Position numbers and translations under genes: made by a program
In this document: piece by piece, positions 7,049 to 13,456 of the stretch
Position numbering within the stretch: the first letter of the stretch is position 1
How the letters are laid out: each line of letters begins with the position of its first letter
Assembly: GCA_039184055.1 (NCBI GenBank)
Contig: JBCDBH010000150.1
Span: 1 to 13,456 of the forward strand
DNA from: JBCDBH01 sp039184055
GTDB taxonomy: Bacteria > Acidobacteriota > Thermoanaerobaculia > Multivoradales > J023
Direction of reading: 5' to 3'
Length of the DNA: 13,456 bases
Notes under the pieces: model-generated
Seen by the model: only the letters and a program-made list of their open reading frames with translations
What the model was told of the DNA's origin: nothing
Databases searched by the model: none

Positions 7049-7320
7049 GGCTTTCTTCACGGGATGATCGGGTTACAGGCCATACTCCGCCCACATCCCG
7101 CCAGAAAGGCCGAAGGGGGACGACTTGCGTCGCCCCCCTTGGGTATGAGCGTGGCACGAGGCCACGCGGAGGTAGGTAGTGTGACGTGAGCGGAGCGGGT
7201 GGTGCCCGAGGGCATCCTGGTGTCAAAACTGTGCTCCGCCGTCAGGGCCCGCTTTCCAAGAACCTGACCACGAATGTGGTCGGGTGAGGCCCCGGTTGGT
7301 TGAAGTTCGCGTTGGGCCTG
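7049..7320 (+). ncRNA. Candidate structured non-coding RNA: a chain of helices, family unknown
   Basis: At least six helices can be drawn. (1) GGCTTTCT (7049-7056) with AGAAA-G-GCC (7103-7111), continued inside by CGGGATG (7060-7066) with CATCCCG (7094-7100). (2) AAGGGGGACGAC/GTCGCCCCCCTT around TTGC (7113-7140), one mismatch. (3) GCGTGGC-ACGAG-GCCACGC (7149-7167), perfect. (4) TGACG-TGA-GCGGAGC (7182-7196) with GCTCCGCCGTCA (7233-7244), twelve pairs and a bulge, enclosing (5) a hairpin at 7201-7216. (6) CCTGACCAC-GAAT-GTGGTCGGG (7263-7284). AGGCCC/GGGCCT (7287-7319) may close the end. Frames here give no credible protein. G-T pairs in helices 5 and 6 work only as plus-strand RNA, while the mismatch in helix 2 would be a wobble on the minus strand, so orientation is tentative. 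A long 5' stem followed by several hairpins recalls HEARO/omega RNAs of IscB elements, but no IscB gene is present and I cannot confirm the family. Confidence 0.45.
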
Positions 7321-7359
7321 TACTGGACTGACCGTCCCGCGTCCTTCGCTTGTATATAC

Positions 7360-7414
7360 GTAACGATAGTCGAATCCGTTTCACTCAATCTCGACTTGAA
7401 GACAGGATCGTTAC
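7360..7414. repeat. Interrupted inverted repeat downstream of the hairpin region
   Basis: GTAACGAT-AGTCGA (7360-7373) matches the reverse complement formed by TCGACT (7391-7396) and ATCGTTAC (7407-7414). This gives fourteen pairs with a ten-base bulge between the two right arms. The right copy of the 10-base direct repeat CGACTTGAAG lies within and beside this arm. The remainder of 7321-7477 holds no gene that I can support. Confidence 0.45.
7392..7401 (+). repeat. Right copy of the 10-base direct repeat at the island edge
   Basis: CGACTTGAAG, identical to 5827-5836. It marks the point after which composition returns to the GC-rich norm. See the left copy for caveats. Confidence 0.25.
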
Positions 7415-7477
7415 AATCCGGGGTCGAATGCCGCTGTGCGGTGATAAGACGGATAACGCGAGACGCCTGGAAACACG

Positions 7478-7693
7478 ATGCCTTTTGAGCCACCCACCGC
7501 CACGGATGAAGATCGCGCCGAGTTGGCGCACGCCGGGCTATGCGCGAGCTGTACGCATTTGCAGCCGCTGCGCTCGGCGCGCAGTCTGTTCGTGCGCTGC
7601 GGATTGTCGGACCGGGATGAGCGCTTTCCGCGCTATCCCGGTCTGCCGAGACTCGAGTGTTCGGGCTATGAGCCGATCACGCGTCGCGAGTGA
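7478..7693 (+). CDS. Small four-cysteine protein, probably zinc-binding
   Basis: This 71-residue soluble protein contains LCASCTHLQPLRSARSLFVR (Cys22, Cys25), Cys41 and LECSGYEP (Cys61). A short RFPRYPGLP stretch links the last two. The spacing CxxC, then Cys, then Cys suggests one zinc site. I recognise the general pattern (CxxC, a Ser/Arg stretch, RFPxYPxLP, CxGYE) as a recurrent small protein of high-GC bacteria, without a named function. The ATG at 7478 has only a weak GGA upstream. Its last 17 bases overlap the 3' end of the convergent phoX gene. Codon use matches the flanking chromosome rather than the island to its left. Confidence 0.75.
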   Translation: MPFEPPTATDEDRAELAHAGLCASCTHLQPLRSARSLFVRCGLSDRDERFPRYPGLPRLECSGYEPITRRE

Positions 7694-10094
7694 TGCAGAT
7701 CACCGAGGGTCGTGGGGCGTCGCCGGATGTCTTCGACGGCCAGTTGCTGCCGACCGGCACGGTACGCACTTGCTCGAAGGGCTGGTCGGCACGGTCATGG
7801 ATGATGAAGGTCTCGTCTTCACTGGCGCCATCGACACGCGTGCCGAGCTCTTCTCCCGGATGCTGGACGGACAGGATGAGGGTCTTGCCGTCTTCGGTGA
7901 AGGTGGGGCCGCAGAATTCGCATTCCATCGGGCCGATGGCAAAAAGATGCGGGATGCCCGCCGAGTCCCCCGAGGTCGGGATCATGAAGAGGGCGTTGTT
8001 GCCAAAGACTCCAGGAAAGAACTTGGCGCCGCGATCGGTCCTATTGGCCAACTGACGGGTGGTCGGGAAGTTCTGCACCGAGGTCGAGATGTCGGTCACC
8101 ACCCACAGGTTGCCCTGAGGATCGAAGACGAGGTTGTCGGCGCAGGCGAAGCCACCACCCTGCTCGGCGACTTCACCGGTGGCGATGAAGCGACCCCAGC
8201 GGAAGGTCTCGGCGGCCGGATCGTCGCCATCTTCGACGATCCGGTAGATGGCACCGTATTGCCGTGAGCTGCGACCTTTGGAGTCGGGAAAGATCCGCAT
8301 GTCGGGGGAGCCGTCATCGCCTTCGGTGGCGTCGGTGAAGGCGATGTAGACGCTGCCGTCCATCGGATGGACTTCAAGATCCTCGGGACGCGCGGTGGGA
8401 GTGCCGCCACAGGCGTTGGCCATGGCGGAAGCCTCCGCGAGCAGAACGCCGAGGGCACGCTCGCGATCGACCGACGGATCGCCGGTCGGCTCGGGACGCA
8501 CCAGGTCGCCGAGAGTGCACTCGTCGAAGGATTTGCCAGCGAATCTCTCGACGTGCACACGCTTCCAGAAGTCGACTTCGACGTCCGGGTTGTCGCGGTC
8601 GATATCACCCACCGCCACGGTGCCACCGACGGGTCGTGACGGCACTTCGATGTGCTGGGACGGGGTGTGCTCGGGCTCGGGGGTCGCGAGCGGGGTTTCG
8701 GGAACGAGCGGACTCCAACGACCGGTGAAATCGGTATCGGCCGGCTCGAGACCGTCCCATGCCGCCTCGGACGGTGGGTTGAAACGCGCCACGTAGAGCG
8801 TGCCACGCGTAAGCAGCTCGGACGTCTTGACGTCGGTCGGATCGTCGACCACGTCGTCGCTGACGAATTTCCACACGTGACCACCCCGACGGTCGTCACC
8901 CATGTAGGCAGCGAGCCGTTTGCCCTTCTCGGCGCGTACGGTGACGTTCTCGTGACGAAAACGGCCGAGGGAGGTGTGCTTTTGCATCTTGCCGGTGGTC
9001 GGATCGACCTCGCACACCCAGCCATAGCCACGACCGTCGAGCGGATCCTCGATCCCCATGCCAAAGCCGTAGAGCCCGTTGGGCTGCTCGATGCTGTAGT
9101 CGATTTCGAAGCCGACTTTGCGACCGCTGCCGGCGAACTCCAGTCGGTCGTTCGGGCGCGGCTGACCACCGGGATCGATCGCTTCGTGCGCCTGGGTATG
9201 GAAATTCTCCTCACAGGTGAGGAAGTGACCCCATGGAGCGGTGCCACCGGAGCAGTTCGACAGGGTGCCACGCGGCGCGCGATCGAAGAGCCAGGCGGCC
9301 GGACCGGTGTAGGCGTGCTCGACGCCACTGGCGAGGTTGAAGCTACGATGTCCGGCGATGCGGCGATGGTCTGGCGCCGCGTCGACCACCGAGAAACGGC
9401 CGTCGGCGTCACGACGCACCCGCAGCACGGTGACGCCTTGATCATCGAGCGCCATGTGGCTGATCGCTCTGATCGCCTCGCGCACCTCGGCGGGCACCTC
9501 GGGATCGTTGATCCCCGGCTCGAGCTGCACTTCCGGCTTGGGACCAGGCGTCGCCCAGCCGGCGATTTCCAACCGTCCTTTGCTGTACAGGAGAGGATTC
9601 GAGGCGTCTTCGATCAAGCGAAACTTCGGAATGTCGACGCCTTCGGCTTCGAGCGCTTGGAGCCAGGGTCGCGCGGCGACGTACTCGAAGTTGACGAAGA
9701 GCCAGAATTCGTCCTCGCTGCCTTCGATCGGCACCAGACCGGTGTAGTCGTTGTTGTAGCCAAAAGCGACTTCGTGACCCGGCGCGCCAAAGCGATCACC
9801 CCATGAGGCGATGACGTCGTAGCGCCAGCCCTCGGGGAGGACGAGATCGTCCTCGACCACGAAGCTCGCCAAACGCTTGGCGTCTTGGCTGATCGGCGCG
9901 CTATCACTTGGTAGGGGGACAGGGTATTTGGGTGATACCCAATCGGGGCTACCGTCAGCGCGGACCCACGAACCGGCGGCAACCGAGGACCGACAGCCGA
10001 GCGGGCCGAAACCAGCCACGACCGTGGCCCCGACCCCGATGTATTTGAGAAAACGACGACGGTCGAGTTGCATGACGCTTGCCTTTTCGCTCAT
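7677..10094 (-). CDS. phoX: PhoX-type alkaline phosphatase, Tat-exported
   Basis: This 805-residue protein belongs to the PhoX/DUF839 family, exported phosphatases that release phosphate from phosphoesters with an iron and calcium cofactor. The N-terminus has the twin-arginine motif DRRRFLKYIGVGATVVAG (residues 11-28). The family signature is at 280-297: NCSGGTAPWGHFLTCEEN, in which the Cys matches the iron-ligand position of characterised PhoX. Further beta-propeller segments are recognisable: DRRGGHVWKFVS, HPMDGSVYIAFTD and FACADNLVFDPQGNLWVVTD. It is longer than many PhoX proteins, and the segment rich in Pro/Glu near 460-500 may be an insertion. Start is ATG 10094, or ATG 10073 seven codons later; both keep the Tat motif. 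PLGC at 31-34 is a poor lipobox. No Pho box was recognised upstream. Confidence 0.92.
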   Translation of the reverse strand: MSEKASVMQLDRRRFLKYIGVGATVVAGFGPLGCRSSVAAGSWVRADGSPDWVSPKYPVPLPSDSAPISQDAKRLASFVVEDDLVLPEGWRYDVIASWGDRFGAPGHEVAFGYNNDYTGLVPIEGSEDEFWLFVNFEYVAARPWLQALEAEGVDIPKFRLIEDASNPLLYSKGRLEIAGWATPGPKPEVQLEPGINDPEVPAEVREAIRAISHMALDDQGVTVLRVRRDADGRFSVVDAAPDHRRIAGHRSFNLASGVEHAYTGPAAWLFDRAPRGTLSNCSGGTAPWGHFLTCEENFHTQAHEAIDPGGQPRPNDRLEFAGSGRKVGFEIDYSIEQPNGLYGFGMGIEDPLDGRGYGWVCEVDPTTGKMQKHTSLGRFRHENVTVRAEKGKRLAAYMGDDRRGGHVWKFVSDDVVDDPTDVKTSELLTRGTLYVARFNPPSEAAWDGLEPADTDFTGRWSPLVPETPLATPEPEHTPSQHIEVPSRPVGGTVAVGDIDRDNPDVEVDFWKRVHVERFAGKSFDECTLGDLVRPEPTGDPSVDRERALGVLLAEASAMANACGGTPTARPEDLEVHPMDGSVYIAFTDATEGDDGSPDMRIFPDSKGRSSRQYGAIYRIVEDGDDPAAETFRWGRFIATGEVAEQGGGFACADNLVFDPQGNLWVVTDISTSVQNFPTTRQLANRTDRGAKFFPGVFGNNALFMIPTSGDSAGIPHLFAIGPMECEFCGPTFTEDGKTLILSVQHPGEELGTRVDGASEDETFIIHDRADQPFEQVRTVPVGSNWPSKTSGDAPRPSVICITRDA

Positions 10095-10121
10095 GGCAGC
10101 AGCCTAGATGACCAATATGAA

Positions 10122-10152
10122 GACGGGGTGAACGGTACCCCGTCCACCCCGT
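10122..10152. promoter_or_regulatory. Two mutually exclusive hairpins between the dismutase and phoX genes
   Basis: GACGGGGT (10122-10129) pairs perfectly with ACCCCGTC (10137-10144). Shifted by one base, ACGGGGTG (10123-10130) pairs perfectly with CACCCCGT (10145-10152). One left arm thus has two possible partners. The element lies 28-58 bases before the phoX start and about 60 bases after the dismutase stop. On the minus strand it is followed by CTTCATATTGG, not a clear T tract, so it is a weak intrinsic terminator for the dismutase transcript or a leader element of phoX. Confidence 0.5.
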
Positions 10153-10213
10153 AATCCTCGTCCAAACCTATCGATCCGCGACGGTAGATCGCTACGCGTC
10201 TACCCTGGAACGA

Positions 10214-10975
<762 letters not shown>

Positions 10976-10982
10976 CCTGCTT

Positions 10983-10989
10983 CTCCTTT
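10983..10989 (-). promoter_or_regulatory. Ribosome binding site of the dismutase gene
   Basis: AAAGGAG on the minus strand, seven bases before the ATG at 10975. It fixes this start and rules out the long upstream extension of the frame. Confidence 0.75.
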
Positions 10990-11022
10990 CACGGTAAACG
11001 AACGGATTGCGATCTCTCGGTA

Positions 11023-11095
11023 CACGTAGCGTGTTTTCAACACGTAGCTTGTTTTCAACACGAAGCCTGTTTTCAGACCTATAGCCTATTTTCAG
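11023..11095. repeat. Four tandem copies of an 18-base repeat upstream of the dismutase
   Basis: CACGTAGCGTGTTTTCAA (11023-11040), CACGTAGCTTGTTTTCAA (11041-11058) and CACGAAGCCTGTTTTCAG (11059-11076) abut exactly. A decayed fourth copy, ACCTATAGCCTATTTTCAG, spans 11077-11095. On the minus strand, the direction of the dismutase, each unit contains TTGAAAAC or CTGAAAA(C/T). The array fills most of the spacer between the phosphatase stop (11107) and the dismutase leader. It may be a minisatellite or clustered binding sites. The period of 18 does not match two helical turns. Confidence 0.85.
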
Positions 11096-11106
11096 GCACT
11101 GCCCGC

Positions 11107-11580
11107 TCAGGCGCTCGATGGCTTGCCACGGAAGGCATCGACCAGACGCGGCACGGCTTCGTCGACCAGCGTTTCGACCTCGGCCACCATCGTCTCGTAG
11201 CCGCCTCGGGGCCCGCCATAGGGATCCTCGATGTCGTGGTACGAGCCGACCAGCGAGGCGAAGAGCCTGATCTTCTTGGCCTGGTCGGGGTTCTCGACCC
11301 GCAAGGCCTCTTTGTGACCGTTCTCCATACACACCACGAGATCGGCGTCTTCGATGTGCTCGCGCTCGACCAGCCGGGAGCGATGGCCGCTGATGTCGAT
11401 ACCGCGTTCGCGCATCAGCTCGATGCTATGACGCGCCGCGGACATACCGTTTTCGGCCAGGGTGCCACCCGAGCTCACCCGCCAGGCGAGACCACGTGCT
11501 TCCAGGCGTCGACGAAAAAGCGCTTCGACCACCGGTGAGCGGCAGATGTTGGCGGTACAGACGATGAGGATATGCGGCAT
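11107..11580 (-). CDS. Low-molecular-weight protein-tyrosine phosphatase
   Basis: This 157-residue cytoplasmic enzyme is of the LMW-PTP/arsenate reductase fold. The P-loop CTANICRS supplies the nucleophile Cys8 and Arg14 (C-x5-R) right after the first strand (MPHILIV). The general acid is Asp119 in DIEDPYGG. Length is typical. Relatives remove phosphate from tyrosine kinases that control exopolysaccharide export (Wzb/Etp type). No kinase or polysaccharide genes are in view, so the substrate is open. The ATG at 11580 is the natural start; the upstream ribosome site is weak. It lies 54 bases after the map stop on the same strand and could be cotranscribed with it. Confidence 0.93.
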   Translation of the reverse strand: MPHILIVCTANICRSPVVEALFRRRLEARGLAWRVSSGGTLAENGMSAARHSIELMRERGIDISGHRSRLVEREHIEDADLVVCMENGHKEALRVENPDQAKKIRLFASLVGSYHDIEDPYGGPRGGYETMVAEVETLVDEAVPRLVDAFRGKPSSA

Positions 11581-11634
11581 CGTTTTGGTTCTTCGCGGAG
11601 GCCGGTTGATGGGCGCGGCGAGCGAGCCCGGACG

Positions 11635-12480
11635 TCAGCGGGTGATCACGTCCACCACCTCTTCGATTCCGGCGGTGAGCAGGCGTGGGCCGTTTTCGGT
11701 CACCAGCACGTCGTGCTCGTAGTGCACCGCGTTGGAACCATCGGCGGTGAAGATCGGCCAGGCTTTGCGATGGGTCTGGCGCGTCTGCCCCGTGCCCACC
11801 GCGATCATCGGTTCGACGGCGAGCAGCATGCCGGGCTCACAACGCGTCATGGCGTCGGGCCACTGCTCCTCGCTCGCCAGCACGACGTTCGAGACGAAGG
11901 GTGGATTGTGAAGCGTCTTGCCATAGCCGTGGCCACCCAGGCCACGGACCAGGTAGAGCCCGTGCTCTTCTTCGACACAGGTCTGCACCGTGCGCGCCCA
12001 GCGCACGAGCGGCGCGCCCGGCTCGAAGACCTCGACACCTTTGGCGATCGACTCCTTGCCCGCGTCCATCAAGCGACGCGTTTCGTCGTTCGGCTCGCCG
12101 AACACATACGTCCATGCGGCATCGCCGATCCAACCTCGATGCACCACACCGATGTCGATCTTGAGCACGTCGCCCGGCGCCATGCCTTCGCGGTAATAGC
12201 CGGCGGTGCCATGGACCACGCAATCGTTGACCGACAAACACGCGTGCGACGGAAACGGCGGATGCGGCGGAATCCGGTAGCGCTTGAACGCCGACCGCAC
12301 CTTGCGCTCCTTGAGCAGCGTGCCGACAAAGCGGTCGACCTGCGCCAAGGTCACGCCGTGGTGGAGCCAATCGGCCAGACGATGATGGATCTCGACGACG
12401 ATCTGGGCCGCTTCCCAGACCAAAGTCTCGTCGGTCTTGGAAAGCTGATTCGTGATCTTGGCGTTGGCGTTGGCGCGCAT
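11635..12480 (-). CDS. map: Methionine aminopeptidase, type I
   Basis: This 281-residue enzyme removes the initiator methionine from nascent proteins. The dinuclear metal site is complete: Asp109 (KIDIG), Asp120 (GDAAW), His184 (GGHGYG), Glu223 (AVEPM) and Glu255 (YEHDV). The substrate-binding His90 (VVHG) is also present. The region SHACLSVNDCVVHG is diagnostic of type Ia enzymes. There is no N-terminal zinc-finger extension. About 20-25 residues at the start and the LRKVRS-like segment at 55-65 make it slightly longer than the E. coli enzyme. The usual partners of map (secY, infA, adk) are absent, so this may be a second, non-ribosomal-operon copy. ATG at 12480; ribosome site weak. Confidence 0.94.
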   Translation of the reverse strand: MRANANAKITNQLSKTDETLVWEAAQIVVEIHHRLADWLHHGVTLAQVDRFVGTLLKERKVRSAFKRYRIPPHPPFPSHACLSVNDCVVHGTAGYYREGMAPGDVLKIDIGVVHRGWIGDAAWTYVFGEPNDETRRLMDAGKESIAKGVEVFEPGAPLVRWARTVQTCVEEEHGLYLVRGLGGHGYGKTLHNPPFVSNVVLASEEQWPDAMTRCEPGMLLAVEPMIAVGTGQTRQTHRKAWPIFTADGSNAVHYEHDVLVTENGPRLLTAGIEEVVDVITR

Positions 12481-12486
12481 GGTCGT

Positions 12487-12552
12487 CTTCGAGTCGTAGA
12501 TGTGGAGTTGAGATGCGATCGAGCCGGTGTCAGCCGAATCGCGGACTCGAAG
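12487..12552. promoter_or_regulatory. Nested inverted repeat in the spacer ahead of map
   Basis: CTTCGAGTC (12487-12495) pairs perfectly with GACTCGAAG (12544-12552). Inside it GCGAT (12515-12519) pairs with ATCGC (12538-12542), so the right arms are one base apart. It starts seven bases before the map ATG and follows the phytase-like gene by 20 bases. It could be a leader RNA structure of map or a weak terminator; no T tract follows. Confidence 0.35.
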
Positions 12553-12571
12553 GATACACGATCAGCGCCGG

Positions 12572-13456
12572 TCAACCAGCGGGGAGCTCGAGCTGGAGCA
12601 AGAGCGTGCGCTGAATCGCCTGGAAATTGTCGTCGGAGAGCAGATAGAGCACGACCGTGCCGTCGGCGGCCTCACGGGCGACGATCGCCTCGAAGTTGTC
12701 GACCGCCTGGGGTGCCGCGAGCCGCCCGAGCTCCTCACCTTCGAGCCGCGCACCCGCTGCGATGCTCGCGCCGTCGATCCGCACCATCCGAACGCGGAGA
12801 ATGCTCGTCACGCGATTGAAGCTGCGCTCGAGCACGACGATGTCGCCGTCCGGGAGCTGGGTCAAACCGGTGGGTACGAAGTCCTCGACCTTGGCGAGCG
12901 CCAGATCCGCCCAACCGTCGGTCGGATTCCCCAACCAGCCACGCATCTCCCCAGTGGGAGTCTCCTGCTCCTCGCTGAAGATCAACCAGCGACCGTCAGC
13001 GAGCTGGGTCATGGCCTCCATGCCACCGTTCACCGGTGCCTCGGCGAGCGCGTCGGGTGCGTTCAAGGAGGTGGGAAGACCCGCTGGCGTACCGTCGACA
13101 TCGGGATACCGCCACAGACGATGATCGCCCTCGAAGCTCACCACCCAAGAGCCGTCGATCGAGAGGATTTCCTCGGCGTCACGCTCTCGACGTGTCTCGA
13201 GCGGCTTGCCGTCGGGGCGCAGAAGCGGCCCGGTGATCGCATCGCCGACTCCAACGAGGGTGCCCGTCGCATCGTGCTCGAGCGGAAACCGCCACCAGGT
13301 CGACTGATCGGTAACGGCCACCACATCGTCACCGTCGATCACCATGCCCGACAGCCCGCCAAACGTCGTGCGGTCGGTGGTGAGATGAAAACCGGCGCGC
13401 CAACGGAGCGTGCCCACCGCGCGCGCATTCGGCGCCCTGACCTCGAGCGGAATCGA
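12572..13456 (-). CDS. Phytase-like esterase domain protein (5' end beyond the window)
   Basis: At least 295 residues are in frame to the right edge. The segment before the GTG at 13417 reads SIPLEVRAPNARA and continues smoothly into VGTLRWRAGFHL, so the true start lies outside. The protein looks like the family described as esterase-like activity of phytase, a beta-propeller fold. It shows FGGLSGMVIDGDDVVAVTDQ near the start, EEILSIDGSWVVSFEGDHRL and GGMEAMTQLADGRWLIFSEE in the middle, and DNFEAIVA with YLLSDDNFQAIQRTLLLQLE at the end, all family landmarks. Most relatives are exported and act on phosphate esters or similar substrates, but the activity is poorly established. It is on the same strand as map, 91 bases upstream of it. 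Confidence 0.82.
   Translation of the reverse strand, partial: SIPLEVRAPNARAVGTLRWRAGFHLTTDRTTFGGLSGMVIDGDDVVAVTDQSTWWRFPLEHDATGTLVGVGDAITGPLLRPDGKPLETRRERDAEEILSIDGSWVVSFEGDHRLWRYPDVDGTPAGLPTSLNAPDALAEAPVNGGMEAMTQLADGRWLIFSEEQETPTGEMRGWLGNPTDGWADLALAKVEDFVPTGLTQLPDGDIVVLERSFNRVTSILRVRMVRIDGASIAAGARLEGEELGRLAAPQAVDNFEAIVAREAADGTVVLYLLSDDNFQAIQRTLLLQLELPAG

Noticed and set aside
6747..7226. 159-codon minus-strand frame across the hairpin region
   Set aside because: The translation is Pro/Arg/Ser-rich without domain character. Its content follows the inverted repeats, so it is more likely non-coding.
7049..7320. Firm assignment of the hairpin region as HEARO/omega RNA or a group II intron
   Set aside because: No IscB, TnpB or reverse transcriptase gene is present. 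I see no intron domain V signature. The resemblance is architectural only.
7049..7320. CRISPR array
   Set aside because: The repeats here are inverted, each with a different sequence. There are no regularly spaced direct repeats and no cas genes.
8652..9806. 384-codon plus-strand frame opposite phoX
   Set aside because: It is antisense to a gene with complete family signatures and is explained by GC-rich third positions.
11107..11332. N-terminal extension of the dismutase frame to 11332
   Set aside because: It overlaps the tyrosine phosphatase gene and passes through the 18-base repeats. A good ribosome site and Tat leader start at 10975.
13415..13417. GTG at 13417 as the start of the phytase-like gene
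   Set aside because: The frame stays open to the window edge with sequence that continues the protein naturally, so the start lies outside.

Overview
The window is GC-rich bacterial DNA. Several features point to a diderm (Gram-negative) host: a LolC/LolE-type lipoprotein-release permease, an exported PhoX-type phosphatase with a twin-arginine leader, and a superoxide dismutase with a similar leader. Codon choice strongly favours C or G in third positions. The gene content would fit an Acidobacteriota or a similar soil or marine lineage, but nothing in the window fixes the taxon.

Positions 1-103 hold the Walker B end of an ABC-F ATPase at lower GC. It is broken out of frame into the C-terminal third of an acyl-CoA dehydrogenase exactly at a GGATCC site. 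The dehydrogenase overlaps methylmalonyl-CoA epimerase by one base, which suggests acyl-CoA or propionyl-CoA metabolism. A 110-residue unknown protein and an MFS transporter follow. A secreted unknown protein lies on the minus strand. Divergent from it is carA, with a LolC/E-type permease 18 bases downstream.

Positions 5821-7477 look like an accessory island of lower and uneven GC. It holds a solitary HNH endonuclease gene on the minus strand. Upstream of that gene are a plausible promoter and two TGTGA/TCACA inverted repeats. Beyond these is about 270 bases without a convincing gene that can fold into a chain of helices (7049-7320). This is the best candidate for something undescribed: a structured non-coding RNA, or the remains of an RNA-bearing mobile element. 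A 10-base direct repeat (CGACTTGAAG) lies near both island edges.

Positions 7478-13456 return to normal composition. A small four-cysteine protein converges on a long minus-strand series: a phytase-like esterase (running off the right edge), methionine aminopeptidase, a low-molecular-weight tyrosine phosphatase, a Tat-type Fe/Mn superoxide dismutase and PhoX. Spacers in this series carry an 18-base tandem repeat before the dismutase, alternative hairpins before phoX, and a nested inverted repeat before map. Several products are probably exported phosphate-ester or oxidative-stress enzymes, but the spacers are long enough that one operon is not assured.
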